From Acidobacteriota bacterium (GTDB lineage: Bacteria > Acidobacteriota > Aminicenantia > UBA2199): 5,200 nt of DNA. Below, piece by piece: positions 1 through 5,200 of this stretch (position 1 is its first letter; every line of letters starts with the position of its first letter). The stretch lies in the NCBI GenBank assembly GCA_028749105.1, contig JAQUQF010000144.1:1-5200 (forward strand), read 5' to 3'. The notes under the pieces were generated by a model. It did not search any database. It was not told the DNA's origin and saw only the letters and a program-made list of their open reading frames with translations. A program made the translations under genes and the position numbers.

Positions 1-1
1 C

Positions 2-217
2 ATCTTCGGCGGCATCGTGCGCACCGACCTGGTGGCCAACGGCATTGTTCATGCGGCCAGGGAGCTGGACATCCAGATCCCCATCGTCATCCGCCTGGTG
101 GGGACGAATGAGGAAGAGGGCATGAGGATCCTGCGCGAATCGCATTTGAACTTCGTCACCGAGAACGTGCTGGCCGACGCGGTGCGCCGCGTGGTCGAGC
201 TGGCCAGGGGGGCTTGA
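2..217 (+). CDS. sucC: Succinyl-CoA synthetase beta subunit, C-terminal end (partial)
   Basis: Only the last 71 codons are inside the window; the frame is open to the left edge and stops with TGA at 215-217. The visible protein begins IFGGIVRTDLVANGIV and contains RLVGTNEEEGMRIL followed by ES.LNF. These match the end of the succinyl-CoA synthetase beta subunit (typically FGGI.R.D.VA.GI, then R.EGTN.EEG). In this enzyme the beta subunit carries the nucleotide-binding ATP-grasp domain, and its C-terminal domain, seen here, contacts the alpha subunit. The enzyme interconverts succinyl-CoA and succinate with ADP or GDP phosphorylation in the cytoplasmic TCA cycle. The next gene, sucD, starts 2 nt after the stop, which is the usual sucCD operon order. 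ADP versus GDP preference cannot be judged because the nucleotide-binding part is outside the window. Confidence 0.93.
   Translation: MFGGIVRTDLVANGIVHAARELDIQIPIVIRLVGTNEEEGMRILRESHLNFVTENVLADAVRRVVELARGA
206..212 (+). promoter_or_regulatory. Ribosome binding site of sucD
   Basis: The purine run AGGGGGG lies inside the last codons of sucC, 7 nt before the ATG at 220. It decides the sucD start: an in-frame TTG at 214 is only 1 nt from this run, too close for normal initiation, while ATG 220 has ideal spacing. Confidence 0.6.
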
Positions 218-219
218 CC

Positions 220-1089
<870 letters not shown>

Positions 1090-1115
1090 ACCCGAAGGCG
1101 GCCCGGGAAAAAGGA

Positions 1116-1121
1116 AGGAGG
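1116..1121 (+). promoter_or_regulatory. Ribosome binding site of the DUF4845-like gene
   Basis: A perfect AGGAGG core within a longer purine stretch (1109-1124) stands 6 nt before ATG 1128. It settles the start of the small membrane protein. The same frame is open far upstream through sucD, but that upstream part is an out-of-frame shadow of sucD. Confidence 0.75.
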
Positions 1122-1127
1122 GGATTA

Positions 1128-1487
1128 ATGAACAGTCAACGCGGGAAGATGACATTCATGAGCCTGATCGCCATGGTGATACTCGCCATGGTTGGCTACA
1201 TGGCGTTCAAGTTCATCGGCACCAACCTGGAGAAGAAGCAGATCAAGAAAGAGGTCTTCGACACGCTGGGGACGTACCGCGGCTCCCAGATGGATGACGC
1301 CAGGGCCATGGAGATCATCGAGAATATCCTGCTCAAGCACAAGACCGAGATCCTTGAGCTGGATGCGCATCTTAACAAGGAACAGGTGATCCAATATTCA
1401 TTCAAATACAAGATCGACTCGGACTACCTGCTTTTCAAGCGCAGCGAGATCGTTGAGGTTGCGGACGAAATATCCAACTACATGTGA
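1128..1487 (+). CDS. Small single-pass membrane protein, DUF4845-like
   Basis: The predicted protein has 119 residues. It has a short polar N terminus (MNSQRGKMTF), one hydrophobic helix at about residues 9-30, and a charged, helix-rich soluble part to the end (about 31-119). The positive N terminus suggests that the C-terminal part lies outside the cytoplasmic membrane. The layout, RG.MTF entry into the membrane helix and size resemble DUF4845 proteins, whose role is not established; this assignment is from memory of the family pattern and is tentative. The N terminus also looks like a prepilin leader, but the Glu expected at position 5 of a mature pilin is missing, so a pilin is unlikely. 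A strong AGGAGG supports ATG 1128. It sits 38 nt after sucD and its end overlaps the AI-2E frame, so it is probably part of the same transcript. Confidence 0.8.
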   Translation: MNSQRGKMTFMSLIAMVILAMVGYMAFKFIGTNLEKKQIKKEVFDTLGTYRGSQMDDARAMEIIENILLKHKTEILELDAHLNKEQVIQYSFKYKIDSDYLLFKRSEIVEVADEISNYM

Positions 1488-2529
1488 GGAGCGCCGCCGC
1501 GGCGTCTGGCTCCTGAAAACGGCCCTTGTCTTCATTGTTGCCGTTTTCATCGTGGTCGTGCTCCGGGAGCTGCGCACCATTTTCATCCCCTTCTTCATCG
1601 CGCTGTTCCTCTATTTCATGCTGAGCCAGGGGGTGCGCCGGCTGCAGCGCTGGCGGCTTCCCAAGACGCTGATCATGATCGGCGTGCTGGCAGCCATCTT
1701 CGTCTGCCTGTATCTGTGCGGCCTGCTCTTCTTCACCGGCGCCTCCTCCTTCATCGACCATTTCCCGGCCTACAGCGAAAAGGTCACGCAGCTGCTCAAG
1801 AATACTCTGGCCAACCTCAAGCTGCCGCTCATCGATGTCAAGCAGTACATTGCCGGCATCGATTGGGACAACATCTTCAATCCCAGCCAGATCACGGCAC
1901 TGGTTTCGGCCAGCATGGGAAATTTCACCAGTTTCATCGGCAACCTGTTGCTGGTGCTGCTGCTGCTGCTGTTCATGCTGGGCGAGAAAGTGTCGATGGT
2001 CACGCGCGTCGCCCGGACCCTGTCCGAAGAGCGGGCGGAGGAGCTGCAGAACCTGGTCGCCACCATCGAAGCCAGGATCCATCACTACCTGTTCATCAAG
2101 ACCGTGATGAGCGCGGCCACCGCCGCCCTGGCGGCGCTGATCCTGCTTGTCGGCCGGGTGGATTTCGTCATCTTCACCGCCCTGCTGGTCTTTTTCCTGA
2201 ACTACATCCCGACCTTCGGCTCGCTGTTCAGCACGCTCTTCCCGGCGCTGATCGCCTTTTTCAAGTTCGGCTTCGGCCCGCACTTCATCCTGGTCACCGC
2301 CGCCCTGATGGTCATGCAGTTCGTCATGGGCAATGTCCTCGAGCCGCAGGTCATGGGCCGCGGCCTGAACCTTTCGCCGATCGTCATCCTCGTCGCGCTG
2401 ATCTTCTGGGGCTGGCTGTGGGGCGTGGTCGGCATGTTCCTGGCCGTCCCCGTCACCTCGGCCATCCAGATCGTCTGCGAGAGCGTCCCGGCCCTGAAGC
2501 CGCTGGCCGCGGCCATGAGCAGCGAATAA
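1453..2529 (+). CDS. AI-2E family (PerM/TqsA/YdiK-type) membrane transporter
   Basis: This protein of up to 358 residues has the AI-2E family arrangement. Paired hydrophobic helices lie near residues 22-58 and 71-96, followed by a soluble segment (about 97-155). Further membrane helices follow at about 160-177, 217-250, 255-272 and 277-293, with the last at about 308-340. The most diagnostic parts are NYIPTFG (250-256) and the stretch 294-333 containing NVLEPQVMGRGLNLSP and a G.L.GVVGMFLAVP tail. Family members have been linked to autoinducer-2 or small-molecule export and to Na+/H+ exchange; the substrate here cannot be deduced. The start is uncertain. The in-frame candidates are TTG 1453 and TTG 1459, both inside the upstream gene and without a good ribosome site. 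GAGGAG at 1486-1491 has no ATG, GTG or TTG at a useful distance in this frame. The conserved hydrophobic region begins near residue 18, so the protein is intact whichever start is used. Confidence 0.9.
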   Translation: MRLRTKYPTTCEERRRGVWLLKTALVFIVAVFIVVVLRELRTIFIPFFIALFLYFMLSQGVRRLQRWRLPKTLIMIGVLAAIFVCLYLCGLLFFTGASSFIDHFPAYSEKVTQLLKNTLANLKLPLIDVKQYIAGIDWDNIFNPSQITALVSASMGNFTSFIGNLLLVLLLLLFMLGEKVSMVTRVARTLSEERAEELQNLVATIEARIHHYLFIKTVMSAATAALAALILLVGRVDFVIFTALLVFFLNYIPTFGSLFSTLFPALIAFFKFGFGPHFILVTAALMVMQFVMGNVLEPQVMGRGLNLSPIVILVALIFWGWLWGVVGMFLAVPVTSAIQIVCESVPALKPLAAAMSSE

Positions 2530-2535
2530 AAAAGA

Positions 2536-2564
2536 TTGACAACTTCCCCGGGCTATGCCATTAT
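2536..2564 (+). promoter_or_regulatory. Sigma-70-type promoter for the outer-membrane protein gene
   Basis: TTGACA at 2536-2541 is a perfect -35 match. After exactly 17 nt comes CATTAT at 2559-2564, which matches 4 of 6 -10 positions. A TGC triplet directly before it (2556-2558) gives an extended -10. The predicted transcript start is near 2571, so the leader would be only about 11 nt and would consist essentially of the ribosome binding site. The promoter sits 6 nt after the AI-2E stop, in a gap without a terminator, so readthrough from upstream is also possible. Confidence 0.65.
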
Positions 2565-2581
2565 TTTGGTCAGGAGGAAAT

Positions 2582-3100
2582 ATGAAAATCAACAAAATCC
2601 TTGTTGCATTTATTATCGTGATTGTCTGCTCTTCCCTGGCCCTGTCGGCGGCGCCCAAGAAGAAATACGCCCAGCTGCAATTCCACAAGGGCGACAAATT
2701 TCTCACCCCGCAGATCGGCATCAATTCCACCGCCATTCCCTTTGGCGCCAGCTTCGAGTATGCCGTGACCGAGAACATCGGCGTGGGCGGAACGGTCATG
2801 ATCTGGCTGTGGAGCGACTACGGATACAAGAGCAGCATCATCATGCCGTCGCTCGATGCCGCCTATCATTTCACCCAGCTGAAAGTCGACAAGCTCGACC
2901 TGTTCGCCGGCGCCAGCCTGGGCTACGCAATCTACAGCTCGGATTGGGGGAATTGGAATTCCGGACTGTCCATCGATCCCTTCGTCGCCGGCCGCTATTG
3001 GTTCTCCGAGAAGATGGCGGTCAGCCTGAAGCTGAATTTCGGCCTAGTCGGCGACTGGAGCGGCGTGGGCGGCCTGCTCGGCGTCACGTTCAAGATCTAG
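2582..3100 (+). CDS. Secreted outer-membrane beta-barrel-like protein, unknown role
   Basis: The 172-residue protein starts with a clear Sec signal peptide: Lys at 3 and 5, a hydrophobic core at about 6-21, and probable cleavage after Ala23 (LSA/APK). C16 is not in a lipobox because Val precedes it. The mature part, about 149 residues, alternates short aromatic and glycine-rich strands (FGASFEYAVTENIGVGGTVMI at 54-74, LDLFAGASLGYAIYS near 105-119, FVAGRYWFSEKMAVSLKLNFGL near 134-155). This is typical of a small, perhaps 8-stranded, outer-membrane barrel. The C terminus ends GVTFKI, with an aromatic near the end but not as the last residue. ATG 2582 is chosen over ATG 2555 because AGGAGG (2572-2577) stands 4 nt before it, the signal peptide starts there, and ATG 2555 lies upstream of the predicted transcript start. 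I do not recognise a specific family. Its own promoter and terminator suggest a single-gene unit. Confidence 0.85.
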   Translation: MKINKILVAFIIVIVCSSLALSAAPKKKYAQLQFHKGDKFLTPQIGINSTAIPFGASFEYAVTENIGVGGTVMIWLWSDYGYKSSIIMPSLDAAYHFTQLKVDKLDLFAGASLGYAIYSSDWGNWNSGLSIDPFVAGRYWFSEKMAVSLKLNFGLVGDWSGVGGLLGVTFKI

Positions 3101-3136
3101 GTCGCATACGCTTTCGCAGCCAAGGCGATTTTTACC

Positions 3137-3170
3137 AGGGAGGAGGACTGTTCTCCTCCCTTTTTATTTT
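3137..3170 (+). terminator. Intrinsic terminator of the outer-membrane protein gene
   Basis: A perfect 9-bp stem (AGGGAGGAG at 3137-3145 with CTCCTCCCT at 3153-3161) has a 7-nt loop and runs into TTTTTATTTT at 3161-3170. It lies 36 nt after the barrel gene stop. The T-tract exists only on the plus strand, so it should stop plus-strand transcripts. The reverse orientation has no U-tract after the stem and would be a poor terminator for recO. Confidence 0.92.
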
Positions 3171-3907
3171 CAGCGGAATTCGGGAAGGTAGCGCCGCGAC
3201 TGCAGCGTGAATTCTCCGTGGTACTCGATCTTTCCCGTCAGGATGCGGATCAGCCCGGCCGGGGCGAAGCGGCCGGCCCAGGTTGCACAGTGCGCGGGGG
3301 CATGAGTGGCTGTCCAGGCGATGAAATCAAGTTCGTCGCGGTCCACTGCCAGCCGTTCTCCCGTCCGGCAGGCCGGGCAGAGCAGCCCGCGATAGTCGCT
3401 GCGCAGCCAGGCCCGCTCCAGCTCGCCTCTGCCGCAGTTCGAACAGCGCCGGGGATTGAACAGCAGCCCTTCATTGCGCAGCAGCCAGACCAGGAAATAG
3501 AGCAGCAACCAATCCATGGCCTGGCCTTTCTCCCGCCCGTGCAGCACGGCCAGCAATAAGTTGTAGATCCGGGTGTCGCCGTGGTTGGGCTGCATGACTC
3601 TCAGCACGGTCTCTGCCAGGAGATAGCAGTAAAAAACATTTTCCGCCGCGGACACCAGCGGGAAAAAGCTTGTTTTGATCTCTCCCTTGCTCAGGGTGAC
3701 CAGTTCCCTGTCCTCGCGCCAGTAGTAGTGGAACTCGCCCTCGGTGAACAGCTCCAGCAGGGAGCCGAAGCGGTTCTTCAGCTTGGCCGCTCCCGGGGCC
3801 ACGGCCTTCAGCAGGCCGTGTTCGGCCGTAAGCAGCGAAACCAGCTTGTCCTGCTCGTTCAGCGGGGCGGCGGTCAACACCAGGGCCAGGGTTGAAGCCT
3901 GGGGCAT
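3170..3907 (-). CDS. recO: DNA repair protein RecO
   Basis: The 245-residue protein matches RecO in length and layout. An N-terminal OB-fold region (about 1-80) includes LALVLTAAPLNEQDKLVSLLT, then AAKLKNRFGSLLELFTEGEF. A helical middle follows, and then a zinc-finger-like C-terminal part with Cys155, Cys158, Cys177 and Cys180 (CSNC and CPAC pairs). RecO works with RecR and RecF to load RecA on SSB-coated single-stranded DNA during gap repair, and it also anneals complementary strands. Not all RecO proteins keep the four cysteines; this one does. The start is ATG 3907. It has no clear ribosome site, but a 7-codon reading frame with a G-rich leader ends 2 nt before it. The gene begins 42 nt after the LysE-type exporter and is probably cotranscribed with it. 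Its stop codon touches the end of the terminator T-tract of the converging gene. Confidence 0.93.
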   Translation of the reverse strand: MPQASTLALVLTAAPLNEQDKLVSLLTAEHGLLKAVAPGAAKLKNRFGSLLELFTEGEFHYYWREDRELVTLSKGEIKTSFFPLVSAAENVFYCYLLAETVLRVMQPNHGDTRIYNLLLAVLHGREKGQAMDWLLLYFLVWLLRNEGLLFNPRRCSNCGRGELERAWLRSDYRGLLCPACRTGERLAVDRDELDFIAWTATHAPAHCATWAGRFAPAGLIRILTGKIEYHGEFTLQSRRYLPEFR

Positions 3908-3909
3908 GT

Positions 3910-3933
3910 TCAGCCGGCTGTGCCGGGCCCCAT
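3910..3933 (-). other. Possible 7-codon upstream reading frame before recO
   Basis: On the minus strand an ATG at 3933 is preceded, 6 nt away, by six G residues (3945-3940). It encodes MGPGTAG and stops with TGA at 3912-3910, 2 nt before the recO ATG. recO itself has no clear ribosome site, so ribosomes ending here could restart on recO. This is an inference from spacing; the run of G may be chance in a GC-rich gap. Confidence 0.25.
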
Positions 3934-3949
3934 GCCTATCCCCCCGACT

Positions 3950-4645
3950 TCACCCCAGCCCAAGGACGGGAAACAGGGCTTTAAGGGCGAAGTAGAGGAA
4001 ATAGAGGCTGAAGCCGATCAGCACATAGCCCAGGACGCGGATGACCTTGCGTGTATTATGGGGGAGGCAGAGGGATTTCACGCGGTGGGTGATGAAGATG
4101 ATCAGGGTGAGATAGGAAAAGGCGCCGAGGATGACGACGACCATGAAGAAAAGCTCATAGTTCAGGGTAAGGGGGATATAGATCCTGAGCTTTTTCAGGA
4201 AGGAGAGGGCGATCATCCAGGAGGCGATGCCCAGGGGGTTGACCAGCACCATGAGCAGGCCCTGGAGAAAGGCCCAGCGCTTTCTTTGGATCCGGGCGGC
4301 GATAGCCTCTTCTTTCTTCTCCATCTCTTCGATGCGGTCGAAGAAGCGGGCATCCTTGAGCGCCAGCAGCCCCAGGATGAAGGTGATGATGGCGGTAACC
4401 AGGAGAAAGATCCCTTCGATGCTCAGGTTGTAGCCGTTCTTCAGGAAAGGGGTGATGCCGAAAAAGGCGGCCATGGCCCAGAGCGAGTCGCCGATGGCGG
4501 CGCCGAGGGCCAGGAACAGGGCCGGGCCGTACTCTTTCTTGACGGTCCTCTGGAATACCTGCAGGTTGACCGGGCCGATGGGGATGCAGAGGAAAAAGCT
4601 GATGATGAAGCAAGCCAGGTAGAAGAGAAGATACGTCAGCCACAT
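3950..4645 (-). CDS. LysE/RhtB-family exporter
   Basis: From the ATG at 4645 this is a 231-residue multi-pass membrane protein. It shows the LysE/RhtB pattern: an N-terminal helix ending in PIGPVNLQV (22-30), then YGPALFLALGAAIGDSLW with Gly-Asp at 52-53. A helix at about 77-96 is followed by a charged cytoplasmic loop (about 97-127, very Lys/Glu/Arg rich). A second half has NPLGIASWM (136-144), then helices at about 164-186 and 204-228. Family members export amino acids or, in some branches, metal ions; the substrate cannot be read from sequence. Three starts are possible: TTG 4663, ATG 4654 (234 residues) and ATG 4645. None has a ribosome site. ATG 4645 is preferred because a promoter match overlaps the other ATG and predicts an mRNA starting at about 4646. 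Just downstream is recO, which probably shares the transcript. Confidence 0.87.
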   Translation of the reverse strand: MWLTYLLFYLACFIISFFLCIPIGPVNLQVFQRTVKKEYGPALFLALGAAIGDSLWAMAAFFGITPFLKNGYNLSIEGIFLLVTAIITFILGLLALKDARFFDRIEEMEKKEEAIAARIQRKRWAFLQGLLMVLVNPLGIASWMIALSFLKKLRIYIPLTLNYELFFMVVVILGAFSYLTLIIFITHRVKSLCLPHNTRKVIRVLGYVLIGFSLYFLYFALKALFPVLGLG

Positions 4646-4652
4646 CTTGAAC

Positions 4653-4680
4653 ATTTTAAGCAAAGATAAAAAAAAGTCAA
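4653..4680 (-). promoter_or_regulatory. Sigma-70-type promoter for the LysE-type gene
   Basis: Read on the minus strand, TTGACT (4680-4675, 5 of 6 matches to the -35 consensus) is followed after 16 nt by TAAAAT (4658-4653, 5 of 6 to the -10). The predicted start is about 4646, one base before ATG 4645. This implies an essentially leaderless mRNA and agrees with the lack of any ribosome site. The gap is AT-rich, so chance matches are easier here than elsewhere in the window. Confidence 0.5.
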
Positions 4681-4750
4681 ACGCACGCTGGGATTAAATT
4701 TTTTTTTCAGGGGAAACTCTGTCCTGCCGCGGCAACCCGCGGCTGGGTTC
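4655..4750 (-). other. Intergenic region between feoB and the LysE-type gene
   Basis: This gap of about 100 nt is much richer in A+T than its surroundings. On the minus strand it holds, in order, a GC-rich hairpin just after the feoB stop, a run of nine A (4707-4699) running into TTTAAT (4698-4693), and the promoter match described separately. TTTAAT resembles a -10 box but has no acceptable -35 at 16-18 nt. No RNA gene is visible. Confidence 0.5.
4722..4747 (-). terminator. Hairpin after feoB, possible transcript end
   Basis: A perfect 7-bp stem pairs 4726-4732 (GCCGCGG on the plus strand) with 4737-4743 around a 4-nt loop. Past one mismatch, two more G-C pairs and a wobble pair extend it. 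It begins 3 nt after the feoB stop. There is no U-tract on the minus strand directly after the stem, so it may be a weak or protein-assisted terminator, or an mRNA-stabilising 3' structure. Confidence 0.4.
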
Positions 4751-5200
4751 TCAGAAGAGAACAAGCAGAAGCTTGAATCCCCAGGCCGCCGACACGGCGA
4801 CGGCCAGGCTCAGCAGCGCCGAGGCACCGGCGGTTTTCCAGCCGAATTCCCTGCCCATGACCACGAATGTGGCGAAACACGGGAAATAGAGGGTGGCGAA
4901 GACAAGGAAGACGACGGTCTGGGAGACGGTCAGCGGCAGCATGGCCAGTGACGCGGCGCCCAGGGCCTGCTTGGCCATGATGATGATCAGTTCCTTGCGG
5001 AAAAAACCGAAGGCCAGTGTCGAGCCCAGCGCGGCCGGCAACCCCAGGACGCCGCTGACCAGGGGAGACAGAATGCCGTCGATCCGCGGGCTGATATCGA
5101 GATAGCCCAGCCACGACATGGCCGCGCTGCCCAGCAGCAGCAGCTGGACGACGGTCAAGGTGAATTCCTTCAGCTGGCGGCTCGTGCTGGCCATGGCATT
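4751..5200 (-). CDS. feoB: Ferrous iron transport protein B, C-terminal end (partial)
   Basis: The frame is open to the right edge, so the gene starts outside the window; 149 residues and the TGA stop (4753-4751) are visible. The segment is hydrophobic, with about four membrane helices. It has signature stretches seen near the end of FeoB: GLPAALGSTLAFGFFRKEL (GFFRKEL encoded at 5008-4988), MLPLTVSQTVVFLVFATLYFPC, and then REFGWKTA. FeoB imports Fe2+ across the inner membrane; its N-terminal GTPase and first gate domain would lie beyond 5200. An ATG at 5194 is probably internal, since GFFRKEL and the Cys-containing helix belong to the second gate half of a full FeoB. A separate small gate-domain protein (split FeoB) cannot be excluded from this window alone. 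No FeoA or FeoC gene follows; a hairpin lies just after the stop. Confidence 0.8.
   Translation of the reverse strand, partial: NAMASTSRQLKEFTLTVVQLLLLGSAAMSWLGYLDISPRIDGILSPLVSGVLGLPAALGSTLAFGFFRKELIIIMAKQALGAASLAMLPLTVSQTVVFLVFATLYFPCFATFVVMGREFGWKTAGASALLSLAVAVSAAWGFKLLLVLF

Noticed and set aside
1128..1190. Type IV pilin N terminus
   Set aside because: The Gly-Lys-Met-Thr-Phe context is not a standard prepilin site and the conserved Glu at +5 is missing.
1495..1504. Palindrome CGCCGCGGCG near the AI-2E start
   Set aside because: Such short GC palindromes are common at this GC content and no loop or T-tract accompanies it, so it is unlikely to be a terminator or operator.
1957..1971. Five CTG repeats
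   Set aside because: They encode part of a poly-Leu membrane helix; this is ordinary codon bias in a hydrophobic segment, not a functional repeat.
1716..2585. Second plus-strand frame over the AI-2E gene (289 codons)
   Set aside because: It is a shifted-frame shadow with His/Arg/Pro/Gly-rich sequence and no domain signature.
2597..2632. Possible lipoprotein signal in the barrel protein (Cys16)
   Set aside because: The residue before the Cys is Val rather than Gly, Ala or Ser, and a good signal peptidase I site follows at 23/24.
1435..2799. 454-codon minus-strand open frame opposite the AI-2E gene
   Set aside because: Its composition (very rich in Gln, Asp, Glu, His) is the mirror of hydrophobic Leu/Val/Ile codons. 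The AI-2E protein on the plus strand has clear family motifs.
3218..3895. Plus-strand frames opposite recO
   Set aside because: They lack ribosome sites and family motifs, and RecO on the other strand has an intact OB-fold region and four zinc-type cysteines.
3920..4669. Plus-strand acidic protein of 249 codons opposite the LysE-type gene
   Set aside because: The Asp/Glu/Gly/Gln-rich translation is the expected antisense of membrane helices. The minus strand carries LysE-family motifs.

Overview
This 5.2 kb window comes from a GC-rich genome. An outer-membrane beta-barrel protein with a Sec signal peptide indicates a two-membrane (Gram-negative type) bacterium. The gene mix and protein style would fit an Acidobacteriota or Aminicenantes-like lineage, but that placement is only an impression. 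Seven protein-coding genes fill almost all of the sequence. I see no RNA gene, CRISPR array, insertion sequence or phage gene.

Plus strand, 1-2529: a tight gene run. It holds the 3' end of sucC and a complete sucD, the two subunits of succinyl-CoA synthetase (TCA cycle). These are followed by a 119-residue single-pass membrane protein resembling DUF4845 proteins, and then by an AI-2E/PerM-family multi-pass membrane protein whose open frame overlaps the preceding gene. The gaps (2 nt, 38 nt, overlap) suggest one transcript, although only sucC and sucD share an obvious function.

Plus strand, 2530-3170: a separate small unit. A strong sigma-70-like promoter lies just after the AI-2E stop codon. 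It drives a 172-residue secreted beta-barrel-like protein and ends at a clear intrinsic terminator.

Minus strand, 5200-3170: three genes point the opposite way and converge on that terminator. In order of transcription they are the C-terminal end of a FeoB-type ferrous iron transporter (cut by the window edge), a LysE/RhtB-family exporter, and recO (recombinational repair). The FeoB/LysE gap has a hairpin, an A-tract and a good promoter match placed so that the exporter mRNA would be almost leaderless. recO is 42 nt downstream of the exporter, with a tiny possible upstream reading frame ending 2 nt before its start codon.

The window is mostly ordinary housekeeping sequence. I found no convincing new multi-gene system. 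The points worth a second look are the near-leaderless promoter arrangements, the unusual start of the AI-2E gene, the mini reading frame before recO, and the undefined DUF4845-like protein.
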